This document shows positions 1-12,900 of a stretch of DNA of 64,000 bases, one piece after another (position 1 is the first letter of the stretch; every line of letters begins with the position of its first letter). A program made the translations under genes and the position numbers. The DNA is from Symsagittifera roscoffensis (Eukaryota > Xenacoelomorpha > Acoela > Convolutidae), in NCBI RefSeq assembly GCF_963678635.1, contig NC_087068.1:45677013-45741012 (forward strand), given 5' to 3'. Under the pieces are notes generated by a model that was not told where the DNA came from, made no database searches, and saw only the letters and a program-made list of their open reading frames with translations.

Positions 1-870
1 GATTCGCAATCTTTGAGAGTACTCCGACAGGACCTAAATACAGATTTGGGAATTTCAGATTTTTAAAAAAACTAATAATAATTTAAGTTTTCTGAAAAAT
101 TTTGAAAAAATCACAAAAAACGTCATATCTCGAAAGCTACAAAGAATTGAGCAGTCATACTTGGAGGCAGGATTCGCAATCTTTGAGAGTACTCCGACAG
201 GACCTAACTGCAGGGTTGGGAATTTCAGGTTTTTAAAAACTAATAATAACTTAAGTTTTCAGAAAATTTTTGAAAAAATCACTAAAAAACGTCATATCTC
301 GAAAACTACAAAGAATTGAGCAATCAGATTTGGAGGCAGGATTCGCAATCTTTGAGAGTACTCCGACAGGACCTAAATACAGATTTGGGAATTTCAGATT
401 TAAAAAAAAAACTAAATAATTTAAGTTTTCTGAAAAATTTTGAAAAAATCACAAAAAACGTCAAATCTCGAAAACTACAAAGAATTGAGCAGTCATATTT
501 GGAAGCAAGATCCGCAATCTTTGAGATTACTCTGACAGGACCCAACTACACGGTTGGGAATTTTATATTTTGCGAAAAAAAAATAAATATAAGTTTTCTG
601 AAAATTTTTTGAAAAAAATCACAAAAAACGTCATATCTCGAAAACTACAAGGATTTGAACAGTCATATTTGGAGGCAAGATTTGTAACTCCCTAGAGTAC
701 TCCGACAGCACCCAACTACAGGGTTGGGAACTTCAAGTTTTGTAAATTATTTTGTTATTTGAAATTTCTGAAAATTTTTGAAAAAATCTCAAAAATCGTC
801 TTATCTCGTTAACTAAAATGATTCGGGCATTCAAAATTGGAGGCCAAATTCGCAACCCCTAATTCGATAT
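1..870. repeat. 169-bp tandem satellite, about 5 units
   Basis: Five consecutive copies are present. The first three are very similar and the last two progressively diverged towards the end module. ORFs here come from the repeat itself and do not look coding. The same satellite lies inverted at about 28330-29480. Confidence 0.85.
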
Positions 871-1353
871 TGGGCTGCTTAATTTAAACTCGGTAAAATA
901 ACCACAAAAAAATCAAATTGGAAAATCGAAAAAAATTCTTAACTATTGCAATATACGATATAGCTTAAACATGCAAAAATAATACGTTGAAAAAGCTTAA
1001 ACATGGCGAGATAGTGAAGCCCGCATTTAAATATATAATAGATAGATAATAGATAGATAGATTTCTGAAACGTTTTGAAAAAAATCACGTAAATCGTCGT
1101 ATCTCTTACACTATAAGGATTTGAGCATTCTTAAATGGAGGCCAAATTCGCAAGCTTTTGGTGAATCCTGACAGCATCCCATTACTGGGCTGCTAATTTT
1201 AAACTCTGTGGAATAACCACTGAATTCAAACTGGAAAATCGAAAAAATCTTAACCATTGCAATATACGATATAGCTTAAACATGCAAAAATATTACGTTG
1301 AAAAAGCTTAAAAGTGGCGAGATAGTGAAGCCCGCATTTAAATATATAATAGA
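1..1353 (-). mobile_element. Helitron-like non-autonomous element carrying 169-bp satellite units (3' end outside the window)
   Basis: Seen: a unit of about 169 bp starting GATTCGCAATCTTTGAGAG recurs near 1, 171, 341, 510, 678 and (diverged) 848. Each unit carries a conserved AAAAACGTCATATCTCGAAA block. From 870 the repeats give way to an end module that occurs twice (about 870-1046 and 1135-1353). Read on the minus strand each module begins TCTATTATATATTTAAATG, and the base before it is A. The same module and satellite occur in the opposite orientation at 27916-29524. Known: Helitrons start with TC and insert between A and T, and bivalve and insect HINE/DINE-type elements carry internal arrays of about 160-170 bp. 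Inference: this is the 5' part of such an element. The 3' end lies left of the window, so the assignment rests on the 5' end alone. Confidence 0.5.
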
Positions 1354-1590
1354 TTTTTCCGCTCAAAATCAAGGTCAAACTTCCAAATATGACCGACTGG
1401 CACATATCGAGAAGCAGAAAGCAACAATGCAACACGTGCGGGAGGCTTGTCTGTGTATCCTTGAACGGCAACCTCAGACCCCATGCACCACTCAACGACC
1501 GTTGAATAGGTAACCTGAGACACATCAAGTCAGCTCCAAGGTCAGTTACAGACTTCTGTGATATTTTGGAATATTTGAGAAGGAATACAG

Positions 1591-1950
1591 ATGTCCAGTG
1601 CTCAAGTTTGTACCAAAAGGTGTTTGAGTTGCGTTTGCTTCGGTAATTACCAAACCCACGGAGCAGATGTTGATGAACCTGGAAATCGTGAGTATTGGGC
1701 TAGTTTGCTTGTTCTGCCATTCACTTGTCTGCGGAAACCACCTGCTCGGAAAACCGAACGGAAGAAGAAATCATTGACAAAGATTGTGGAAGAACAGATA
1801 CAGAGCTTTATTTCTAGGTCTTACAGTGCACCAAAAAGTGTCTCTAAACGCGGCAACAAGAAGTACACCGATGACAAGCTGAACCTGCATTTGATTCGCA
1901 AGAAATTAAATGAAAGTGACGTCAAAATGAAAGTGACGTCAAGTCTGTAA
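1591..1950 (+). CDS. Unrecognised 119-codon ORF with a basic C-terminal half (possible exon or pseudogene)
   Basis: This ATG-initiated ORF lies in the only unique DNA between the Helitron-like end and the macrosatellite. Residues 1-30 hold several cysteines (CTKRCLSCVC near residue 7). The second half is basic and hydrophilic, with RKTERKKKSL around residue 54 and ending in KLNESDVKMK-like sequence. It stops 7 bases before the first base of the macrosatellite, and its last codons contain a direct repeat (GTCAAAATGAAAGTGACGTCAA), so the junction may have truncated it. No family is recognised. Base composition is less AT-biased than the flanks, which favours past coding. It could be the end of a host gene or a transposon fragment. 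Confidence 0.28.
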   Translation: MSSAQVCTKRCLSCVCFGNYQTHGADVDEPGNREYWASLLVLPFTCLRKPPARKTERKKKSLTKIVEEQIQSFISRSYSAPKSVSKRGNKKYTDDKLNLHLIRKKLNESDVKMKVTSSL

Positions 1951-1957
1951 GGCTTCT

Positions 1958-2405
1958 CATAATTGCGAGAAATTGGATTAAAAATGGAGCTAGATTAAAA
2001 TTGTTTGAAAAGTGATGTCTGGTTCCCGATAGAGAGCACCGAGAGTGGTTACGAAAGTGCTATTACTGTAGAAAGGAATACCCTGATTGGGAATTTTGAC
2101 CGGTCAAACGAGCGAATGGTCCAAATCGAAAAAAAAATGGCTTAAGAAAAAAGTAAATACTTCTTTAAACTCCTTGAGTTATCTGAGTTACTTTACTTGA
2201 TCGATTTTAGTCCCGTTGTTAATCTGTGATTATTGAATTATTTGCTAGAGTGTAAATAATATGGCTATTTTGAGATAATGCGGGTCTTAGATTGATCCAT
2301 ATGAAAAAGATCAAAGGTTCACTGTCCAATAACAACTAATGGTATTTTATTCAGTTTCCAACCCTGTTTTTAACAGCGTTCGCAAGTTTTAGGTATTTAG
2401 AGACC
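1958..2405. repeat. Macrosatellite, partial first unit
   Basis: It begins inside half-block B at a CATAATTGCGAGAAATTGG segment. It carries the 23-bp deletion variant (AAAATTGTTTGAAAAGTG) shared with copies near 7692 and 9018. Confidence 0.85.
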
Positions 2406-3761
2406 CAGCCATGGGGAAGTGCGTATTTCTAGAGTGTTGGCGTTTTAGTAGTAGCCTCTGAGCTGTAACACGATCTTGATGTCCCATGTTTTAAGTAAAC
2501 CGCATTGGCTTCGACAGGAAAACTACGCATCGGATAATATTCTGAGCCAGTCGGTCTTATCCTGAAGTTTATTTTGTATCGGGGATGAACTGTTACTTTC
2601 GAAAATTTCGTGTTAGCCATGTCATGCTCGAGTTTGTCGCAGCAATTCAAATGAAAAGGTAAGAAATCAAAGAAATCAGAAGGACCCAGTTCATAATTAT
2701 GGGAAAGTGGATCAAAAACTGGAGCTAGTTAAAACTGTTATTCGCAATTTGAACGAGTTCACAACGGTGGCTGTAGAAGAACTTGGAGGGATCGGAGACG
2801 ACAGCTATTTATTCCTAAAATCGCTGGGAAGAAGAATCTTTGAATCAACTAGCGAGAAACTTGTTTTCATTTTTTTGCGACAAAGAATAGCGCTCATTGT
2901 TTAGAGAGAGAACGCTATTTGAGTTCTAGAAGCCATGCACTGTCAGCTGACGAGCTACTGACTTCAATCTTTTTAACTGACGGTTTGCCTTTTTTTTGTC
3001 TTTTTTTGAATACATTATTTCTTATTCAAAGAGAGACTGCTCCGTACAAAAATCCTGCCGCTATCCAAGTACATAAAACTGCATGCTGTCTTGTACTATA
3101 TTTTTGTGCTTCAAGGAAACTACGCATCTAATGATATACTGAGCCAGTCGGTCGTATCCTGAAGTTTATTTTGTTTTTGGAGTAAATTGGTGTTTTTGAA
3201 AAATTCCAATTTGCCATGTCAAGCTCACGTTTTTTGCAGCAACTGAAATGAAATTTTTCAGGAAATCAGAAGAATCGATTTCATAATTGCGAGAAATTGG
3301 ATTAAAAAATGGAGCTAGATTAAAATTGCTTTTTGCATTTTCAACGATTAACAATCTATTTGAAAAGTGATGTCTGGTTCCCGATAGAGAGCACCGAGAG
3401 TGGTTACGAAAGTGCTATTACTGTAGAAAGGAATACCCTGATTGGGATTTTTGACCGGTCAAACGAGCGAATGGTCCAAATCGGAAAAAAAATGGCTTAA
3501 GAAAAAAGTAAATACTTCTTTAAACTCCTTGAGTTATCTGAGTTACTTTACTTGATCGATTCTAGTCCCGTTGTTAATCTGTGATTATTGAATTTATTTG
3601 CTAGAGTGTAAATAATATAGCTATTTTGAGATAATGCGGGTCTTAGATTGATCCATATGAAAAAGATCAAAGGTTCACTGTCCAATAACAACTAATGGTA
3701 TTTTATTCAGTTTCCAACCCTGTTTTTAACAGCGTTCGCAAGTTTTAGGTATTTAGAGACC
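2406..3761. repeat. Macrosatellite long unit 1 (1356 bp)
   Basis: Half-block A ends in a good donor-like AAAAGGTAAGAAATC near 2655, kept in some units and lost in others. An A-block frame runs from a GTG codon at 2707 for 65 codons. Confidence 0.9.
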
Positions 3762-5108
3762 CAGCCATGGGGAAGTGCGTATTTCTAGAGTGTTGGCGTT
3801 TTAGTAGTAGCCTCTGAGCTGTAACACGATCTTGATGTCCCATGTTTTAAGTAAACCGCATTGGCTTCGACAGGAAAACTACGCATCGGATAATATTCTG
3901 AGCCAGTCGGTCTTATCCTGAAGTTTATTTTGTATCGGGGATGAACTGTTACTTTCGAAAATTTCGTGTTAGCCATGTCATGCTCGAGTTTGTCGCAGCA
4001 ATTCAAATGAAAAGGAAAGAAATCAGAAGGACCCAGTTCATAATTACGGGAAAGTGGATCAAAAACTGGAGCTAGTTAAAACTGTTATTCGCAATTTGAA
4101 CGAGTTCACAACGGTGGCTGTAGAAGAACTTGGAGGGATCGGAGACGACAGCTATTTATTCCTAAAATCGCTTGGAAGAAGAATCTTTGAATCAACTAGC
4201 GAGAAACTTGTTTTCATTTTTTTGCGACAAAGAATAGCGCTCATTGTTTAGAGAGGGAACGCTATTTGCGTTCTAGAAGCCATGCACTGTCAGCTGACGA
4301 GCTACTGACTTCAATCTTTTTAACTGACGGTTTGCCTTTTTTTTGTCTTTTTTTGAATACATTATTTCTTATTCAAAGAGAGACTGCTCCGTACAAAAAT
4401 CCTGCCGCTATCCAAGTACATAAAACTGCATGCTGTCTTGTACTATATTTTTGTGCTTCAAGGAAACTACGCATCTAATGATATACTGAGCCAGTCGGTC
4501 GTATCCTGAAGTTTATTTTGTTTTTGGAGTAAATTGGTGTTTTTGAAAAATTCCAATTTGCCATGTCAAGCTCACGTTTTTTGCAGCAACTGAAATGAAA
4601 TTTTTCAGGAAATCAGAAGAATCGATTTCATAATTGCGAGAAATTGGATTAAAAAATGGAGCTAGATTAAAATTGCTTTTTGCATTTTGAACGATTAACA
4701 ATCTATTTGAAAAGTGATGTCTGGTTCCCGATAGAGAGCACCGAGAGTGGTTACGAAAGTGCTATTACTGTAGAAAGGAATACCCTGATTGGGAATTTTG
4801 ACCGGTCAAACGAGCGAATGGTCCAAATCGGAAAAAAAATGGCTTAAGAAAAAAGTAAATACTTCTTTAAACTCCTTGAGTTATCTGAGTTACTTTACTT
4901 GATCGATTCTAGACCCGTTGTTAATCTGTGATTATTGAATTTATTTGCTAGAGTGTAAATAATATGGCTATTTTGAGATAATGCGGGTCTTAGATTGATC
5001 CATATGAAAAAGATCAAAGGTTCACTGTCCAATAACAACTAATGGTATTTTATTCAGTTTCCAACCCTGTTTTTAACAGCGTTCGCAAGTTTTAGGTATT
5101 TAGAGACC
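3762..5108. repeat. Macrosatellite long unit 2 (1347 bp)
   Basis: This is the reference-length unit. The A-to-B half-block distance, measured at CTACGCAT, is 3879 to 4467, or 588 bp. Confidence 0.9.
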
Positions 5109-6455
5109 CAGCCATGGGGAAGTGCGTATTTCTAGAGTGTTGGCGTTTTAGTAGTAGCCTCTGAGCTGTAACACGATCTTGATGTCCCATGTTTTAAGTA
5201 AATCGCATTGGCTTTGACAGGAAAACTACGCATCGGATAATATTCTGAGCCAGTCGGTCTTATCCTGAAGTTTATTTTGTATCGGGGATGAACTGTTACT
5301 TTCGAAAATTTCGTGTTAGCCATGTCATGCTCGAATTTGTCGCAGCAATTCAAATGAAAAGGAAAGAAATCAGAAGGACCCAGTTCATAATTACGGGAAA
5401 GTGGATCAAAAACTGGAGCTAGTTAAAACTGTTATTCGCAATTTGAACGAGTTCACAACGGTGGCTGTAGAAGAACTTGGAGGGATCGGAGACGACAGCT
5501 ATTTATTCCTAAAATCGCTTGGAAGAAGAATCTTTGAATCAACTAGCGAGAAACTTGTTTTCATTTTTTTTGCGACAAAGAATAGCGCTCATTGTTTAGA
5601 GAGGGAACGCTATTTGCGTTCTAGAAGCCATGAACTGTCAGCTGACGAGCTACTGACTTCAATCTTTTTAACTGACGGTTTGCCTTTTTTTTGTCTTTTT
5701 TTGAATACATTATTTCTTATTCAAAGAGAGACTGCTCCGTACAAAAATTCTGCCGCTATCCAAGTACATAAAACTGCATGTTGTCTTGTACTATATTTTT
5801 GTGCTTCAAGGAAACTACGCATCTAATGATATACTGAGCCAGTCGGTCGTATCCTGAAGTTTATTTTGTTTTTGGAGTAAATTGGTGTTTTTGAAAAATT
5901 CCAATTTGCCATGTCAAGCTCACGTTTTTTGCAGCAACTGAAATGAAATTTTTCAGGAAATCAGAAGAATCGATTTCATAATTGCGAGAAATTGGATTAA
6001 AAAATGGAGCTAGATTAAAATTGCTTTTTGCATTTTGAACGATTAACAATCTATTTGAAAAGTGATGTCTGGTTCCCGATAGAGAGCACCGAGAGTGTTT
6101 ACGAAAGTGCTATTACTGTAGAAAGGAATACCCTGATTGGGAATTTTGACCGGTCAAACGAGCGAATGGTCCAAATCGGAAAAAAAATGGCTAAGAAAAA
6201 AGTAAATACTTCTTTAAACTCCTTGAGTTATCTGAGTTATTTTACTTGATCGATTCTAGTCCCGTTGTTAATCTGTGATTATTGAATTTATTTGCTAGAG
6301 TGTAAATAATATGGCTATTTTGAGATAATGCGGGTCTTAGATTGATCCATATGAAAAAGATCAAAGGTTCACTGTCCAATAACAACTAATGGTATTTTAT
6401 TCAGTTTCCAACCCTGTTTTTAACAGCGTTCGCGAATTTTGGGTATTTAGAGACC
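5109..6455. repeat. Macrosatellite long unit 3 (1347 bp), longest open frame
   Basis: One extra T in the T-run near 5570 joins two frames into a 141-codon stretch (5401-5826, GTG-initiated). A second frame at 6028-6249 spans the ESTES...NERMVQIGKK segment of block B. Neither has an ATG in a convincing context, and neighbouring units break both. Confidence 0.88.
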
Positions 6456-8102
6456 CAGCCATGGGGAAGTGCGTATTTCTAGAGTGTTGGCGTTTTAGTA
6501 GTAGCCTCTGAGCTGTAACACGATCTTGATGTCCCATGTTTTAAGTAAACCGCATTGGCTTCGACAGGAAAACTACGCATCGGATAATATTCTGAGCCAG
6601 TAGATCTTATCCTGAAGTTTATTTTGTATCGGGGATGAACTGTTACTTTCGAAAATTTCGTGTTAGCCATGTCATGCTCGAGTTTATCGCAGCAATTGAA
6701 ATGAAAAGATAAAAAATCAAAGAAATCAGAAGAACCCAGTTGATAATTACGGGAAAGTGGATCAAAACTGGAGCTAGCTAAAATTGTTATTCGCAATTTG
6801 AATAAGTTCACAACGTTGGCTGTAGAAGAGCTTGGAGGTATCGGAGACGACAGCTATTTATTCCTAAAATCGCTTGGAAGAAGAATCTTTGAATCAACTA
6901 GCGAGAAACTTGTTTTCAATTTTTTTGCGACAAAGAATAGCGCTCATTGTTCAGAGAGGGAACGCTATTTGCGTTCTAGAAGCCATGAACTGTCAGCTGA
7001 CTAGCTACTGACTTCAATCTTTTTAACTGACGGTTTGCCTTTTAACTGTCTTTTTTTGAATACTTTATTTCTTATTCAAAGAGAGACTGCTCCGTACGAA
7101 AATCCTGCCGCTATCCATGTACATAAAACTGCATGCTGTCTTGTACTATATTTTTGTGCTTCAAGGAAACTACGCATCTAATGATATACTGAGCCAGTCG
7201 GTCGTATCCTGAAGTTTATTTTGTTTTTGCGGTAAATTGGTGTTTTTGAAAAATTCCAATTTGCCATGTCAAGCTCAAGTTTTTCGCAGCAACTGAACTA
7301 GAAGCCATGAACTGTCAGCTGACGAGCTACTGACTTCAATCTTTTTAACTGACGGTTTGCCTTTTTTTTGTCTTTTTTTGAATACATTATTTCTTATTCA
7401 AAGAGAGACTGCTCCGTACAAAAATCCTGCCGCTATCCAAGTACATAAAACTGCATGCTGTCTTGTACTATATTTTTGTGCTTCAAGGAAACTACGCATC
7501 TAATGATATACTGAGCCAGTCGGTCGTATCCTGAAGTTTATTTTGTTTTTGGGATAAATTGGTGTTTTTGAAAAATTCCAATTTGCCATGTCAAGCTCAA
7601 GTTTTTCGCAGCAACTGAAATGAAATTTTTCAGAAAATCAGAAGAATCGATTTCATAATTGCGAGAAATTGGATTAAAAATGGAGCTAGATTAAAATTGT
7701 TTGAAAAGTGATGTCTGGTTCCCGATAGAGAGCACCGAGAGTGGTTATGAAAGTGCAATTTTTATAGAAAGGAATACCCTGATTGGAAATTTCGACCGGT
7801 CAAACGAGCGAACGGTCCAAATCGGAAAAAAAATAGCTTAAGAAAAAACTAATTACTTCTTTAAACTCCTTGAGTTATCTGAGTTACTTTACTTGATCGA
7901 TTCTAGTCCCGTTGTTAATCTGTGATTATTGAATTTATTTGCTAGAGTGTAAATAATATGGCTATTTTGAGATAATGCGGGTCTTAGATTGATCCATATG
8001 AAAAAGATCAAAGGTTCACTGTCCAATAACAACTAATGGTATTTTATTCAGTTTCCAACCCTGTTTTTAACAGCGTTCGCAAGTTTTAGGTATTTAGAGA
8101 CC
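6456..8102. repeat. Macrosatellite long unit 4 with internal 322-bp duplication (1647 bp)
   Basis: The segment starting CTAGAAGCCATGAACTGTC at 6976 is repeated in tandem from 7298. The unit also carries the 23-bp deletion near 7692. Together, +322 and -23 account for its length relative to 1347. Confidence 0.9.
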
Positions 8103-9426
8103 CAGCCATGGGGAAGTGCGTATTTCTAGAGTGTTGGCGTTTTAGTAGTAGCCTCTGAGCTGTAACACGATCTTGATGTCCCATGTTTTAAGTAAACCGC
8201 ATTGGCTTCGACAGGAAAACTACGCATCGGATAATATTCTGAGCCAGTCGGTCTTATCCTGAAGTTTATTTTGTATCGGGAATGAACTGTTACTTTCGAA
8301 AGTTTCGTGTTAGCCATGTCATGCTCGAGTTTGTCGCAGCAATTTAAATGAAAAGGTAAGAAATCAAAGAAATCAGAAGGACCCAGTTCATAATTACGGG
8401 AAAGTGGATCAAAAACTGGAGCTAGTTAAAACTGTTATTCGCAATTTGAACGAGTTCACAACGGTGGCTGTAGAAGAACTTGGAGGGATCGGAGACGACA
8501 GCTATTTATTCCTAAAATCGCTTGGAAGAAGAATCTTTGAATCAACTAGCGAGAAACTTGTTTTCATTTTTTTGCGACAAAGAATAGCGCTCATTGTTTA
8601 GAGAGGGAACGCTATTTGCGTTCTAGAAGCCATTAACTGTCAGCTGACGAGCTACTGACTTCAATCTTTTTAACTGACGGTTTGCCTTTTTTTGTCTTTT
8701 TTTGAATACATTATTTCTTATTCAAAGAGAGACTGCTCCGTACAAAAATCCTGCCGCTATCCAAGTACATAAAACTACATGCTGTCTTGTACTATATTTT
8801 TGTGCTTCAAGGAAACTACGCATCTAATGATATACTGAGCCAGTCGGTCGTATCCTGAAGTTTATTTTGTTTTTGGGATAAATTGGTGTTTTTGAAAAAT
8901 TCCAATTTGCCATGTCAAGCTCAAGTTTTTCGCAGCAACTGAAATGAAATTTTTCAGAAAATCAGAAGAATCGATTTCATAATTGCGAGAAATTGGATTA
9001 AAAATGGAGCTAGATTAAAATTGTTTGAAAAGTGATGTCTGGTTCCCGATAGAGAGCACCGAGAGTGGTTATGAAAGTGCAATTATTATAGAAAGGAATA
9101 CCCTGATTGGAAATTTCGACCGGTCAAACGAGCGAACGGTCCAAATCGGAAAAAAAATTGCTTAAGAAAAAAGTAATTACTTCGTTAAACTCCTTGAGTT
9201 ATCTGAGTTACTTTACTTGATCGATTCTAGTCCCGTTGTTAATCTGTGATTATTGAATTTATTTGCTAGAGTGTAAATAATATGGCTATTTTGAGATAAT
9301 GCGGGTCTTAGATTGATCCATATGAAAAAGATCAAAGGTTCACTGTCCAATAACAACTAATGGTATTTTATTCAGTTTCCAACCCTGTTTTTAACAGCGT
9401 TCGCAAGTTTTAGGTATTTAGAGACC
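8103..9426. repeat. Macrosatellite long unit 5 (1324 bp, 23-bp deletion variant)
   Basis: It is 23 bp shorter than the reference unit. The missing bases are the GCTTTTTGCATTTTGAACG-containing segment near 9018. Confidence 0.9.
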
Positions 9427-10783
9427 CAGCCATGGGGAAGTGCGTATTTCTAGAGTGTTGGCGTTTTAGTAGTAGCCTCTGAGCTGTAACACGATCTTGA
9501 TGTCCCATGTTTTAAGTAAACCGCATTGGCTTCGACAGGAAAACTACGCATCGGATAATATTCTGAGCCAGTCGGTCTTATCCTGAAGTTTATTTTGTAT
9601 CGGGAATGAACTGTTACTTTCGAAAGTTTCGTGTTAGCCATGTCATGCTCGAGTTTGTCGCAGCAATTTAAATGAAAAGGTAAGAAATCAAAGAAATCAG
9701 AAGGACCCAGTTCATAATTACGGGAAAGTGGATCAAAAACTGGAGCTAGTTAAAACTGTTATTCGCAATTTGAACGAGTTCACAACGGTGGCTGTAGAAG
9801 AACTTGGAGGGATCGGAGACGACAGCTATTTATTCCTAAAATCGCTTGGAAGAAGAATCTTTGAATCAACTAGCGAGAAACTTGTTTTCATTTTTTTGCG
9901 ACAAAGAATAGCGCTCATTGTTTAGAGAGGGAACGCTATTTGCGTTCTAGAAGCCATTAACTGTCAGCTGACGAGCTACTGACTTCAATCTTTTTAACTG
10001 ACGGTTTGCCTTTTTTTTGTCTTTTTTTGAATACATTATTTCTTATTCAAAGAGAGACTACTCCGTACAAAAATCCTGCCGCTATCCAAGTACATAAAAC
10101 TGCATGCTGTCTTGTACTATATTTTTGTGCTTCAAGGAAACTACGCATCTAATGATATACTGAGCCAGTCGGTCGTATCCTGAAGTTTATTTTGTTTTTG
10201 GAGTAAATTGGTGTTTTTGAAAAATTCCAATTTGCCATGTCAAGCTCACGTTTTTTGCAGCAACTGAAATGAAATTTTTCAGGAAATCAGAAGAATCGAT
10301 TTCATAATTGCGAGAATTTGGATTAAAAAATGGAGCTAGATCAAAAATTGCTTTTTGCAATTTGAACGATTAACAGTCTATTTGAAAAGTGATGTCTGGT
10401 TCCCGATAGAGAGCACCGAGAGTGGTTACGAAAGTGCTATTACTGTAGAAAGGAAAACCCTGATTGGGAATTTTGACCGGTCAAACGAGCGAATGGTCCA
10501 AATCGGAAAAAAAATGGCTTAAGAAAAAAGTAAATACTTCTTTAAACTCCTTGAGTTATCTGAGTTACTTTATTTGATCGATTCTAGTCCCGTTGTTAAT
10601 CTGTGATTATTGAATTTATTTGCAAGAGTGTAAACTATATGGTAATGCTGAGATAATGCGGGTTTTAGATTGATCCATATGAAAAAGATCAAAGGTTCAC
10701 TGTCCAATAACAACTAATGGTATTTTATTCAGTTTCCAACCCTGTTTTTAACAGCGTTCGCAAGTTTTAGGTATTTAGAGACC
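9427..10783. repeat. Macrosatellite long unit 6 (1357 bp)
   Basis: It is near-identical to unit 5 through block A, then switches to the undeleted B type with GATCAAAAATTGC near 10339. This looks like a mosaic of two unit types. Confidence 0.9.
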
Positions 10784-12141
10784 CAGCCATGGGGAAGTGC
10801 GTATTTCTAGAGTGTTGGCGTTTTAGTAGTAGCCTCTGAGCTGTAACACGATCTTGATGTCCCATGTTTTAAGTAAACCGCATTGGCTTCGACAGGAAAA
10901 CTACGCATCGGATGATATTCTGAGCCATTCGGTCTTATCATGAAGTTTATTTTGTATCGGGGATGAAATGTTACTTTCGAAAATTTCGTGTTAGCCATGT
11001 CATGCTCGAGTTTATCGCAGCAATTGAAATGAAAAGATAAAAAATCAAAGAAATCAGAAGAACCCAGTTGATAATTACGGGAAAGTGGATCAAAAACTGG
11101 AGCTAGCTAAAATTGTTATGCGCAATTTGAATAAGTTCACAACGTTGGCTGTAGAAGAACTTGGAGGAATCGGAGACGACAGCTATTTATTCCTAAAATC
11201 GCTTGGAAGAAGAATCTTTGAATCAACTAGCGAGAAACTTGTTTTCAATTTTTTTGCGACAAAGAATAGCGCTCATTGTTCAGAGAGGGAACGCTATTTG
11301 CGTTCTAGAAGCCATGAACTGTCAGCTGACTAGCTACTGACTTCAATCTTTTTAACTGACGGTTTGCCTTTTAACTGTCTTTTTTTGAATACTTTATTTC
11401 TTATTCAAAGAGAGACTGCTCCGTACGAAAATCCTGCCGCTATCCATGTACATAAAACTGCATGCTGTCTTGTACTATATTTTTGTGCTTCAAGGAAACT
11501 ACGCATCTAATGATATACTGAGCCAGTCAGTCGTATCCTGAAGTTTATTTTGTTTTTGGGATAAATTGGTGTTTTTGAAAAATTCCAATTTGCCATGTCA
11601 AGCTCAAGTTTTTCGCAGCAATTGAAATGAAATTTTTCAGAAAATCAGATGAATCGATTTCATAATTGCGAGAATTTGGATTAAAAAATGGAGCTTGATC
11701 TAAAATTGCTTTTTACAATTTGAACGATTAACAGTCTATTTGAAAAGTGATGTCTGGTTCCCGATAGAGAGCACCGAGAGTGGTTACGAAAGTGCTATTA
11801 CTGTAGAAAGGAATAGCCTGATTGGGAATTTTGACCGGTCAAACGAGCGAATGGTCCAAATCGGAAAAAAAATGGCTTAAGAAAAAAGTAAATACTTCTT
11901 TAAACTCCTTGAGTTATCTGAGTTACTTTATTTGATCGATTCTAGTCCCGTTGTTAATCTGTGATTATTGAATTTATTTGCAAGAGTGTAAACTATATGG
12001 TAATGCTGAGATAATGCGGGTTTTAGATTGATCCATATGAAAAAGATCAGAGGTTCACTGTCCACTAACAACTCATGGTATTTTATTCAGTTTCCAACCC
12101 TGTTTTTAACAGCGTTCGCGAGTTTTGGGTATTTAGAGACC
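10784..12141. repeat. Macrosatellite long unit 7 (1358 bp)
   Basis: It shares block A variants with unit 4 (AATAAGTTCACAACG) and block B variants with unit 10 (GGAGCTTGATCTAAAATTGC). Confidence 0.9.
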
Positions 12142-12900
12142 CAGCCATGAAGAAGTGCGTATTTTTAGAGTGTGGGCGTTTTAGTAGTAGCCTCTGAGAT
12201 GTAACACGATCTTGATGACCCATGTTTTAAGTAAACCGCATTGGCTTCGACAGGAAAACTACGCATCGGATGATATACTGAGCCAGTCGGTCGTATCCTG
12301 AAGTTTATTTTGTTTTTGGGGTAAATTGGTGTTTTTGAAAAATTCCAATTTGCCATGTCAAGCTCAAGTTTTTCGCAGCAACTGAAATGAAATTTTTCAG
12401 AAAATCAGAAGAATCGATTTCATAATTGCGAGAAATTGGATTAAAAAATGGAGCTAGCTTAAAATTGCTTTTTGCATTTTGAACGATTAACAATCTATTT
12501 GAAACGTGATGTCTGGTTCCCGATAGAGAGCACCGAGAGTGGTTACGAAAGTGCAATTACTATAGAAAGGAATACCCTGATTGGATCTTTCGACCGGTCA
12601 AACGAGCGAACGGTCCAAATCGGAAAAAAAATAGCTTAAGAAAAAAGTAATTACTTCGTTAAACTCCTTGAGTTATCTGAGTTACTTTACTTGATCGATT
12701 CTAGTCCCGTTGTTAATCTGTGATTATTGAATTTATTTGCTAGAGTGTAAATTATATGGTAAGGCTGAGATAATGCGGGTTTTAGATTGATCCATATGAA
12801 AAAGATCAGAGGTTCACTGTCCACTAACAACTAATGGTATTTTATTCAGTTTCCAACCCTGTTTTTAACAGCGTTCGCGAGTTTTGGGTATTTGGAGACC
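12142..12900. repeat. Macrosatellite short unit 8 (759 bp)
   Basis: The sequence passes from block A (through ACTACGCATCGGATG) directly into block B (ATACTGAGCCAGTCGGTCG). It omits 588 bp that the long units contain. Confidence 0.9.

Noticed and set aside
2707-5826. Recurrent 65-141-codon ORFs in the macrosatellite as a multicopy gene family
   Set aside because: They start at GTG, change frame at the T-run in most units, lack a promoter or polyadenylation context, and vary in length between near-identical units. They are recorded as possible exon relics only.
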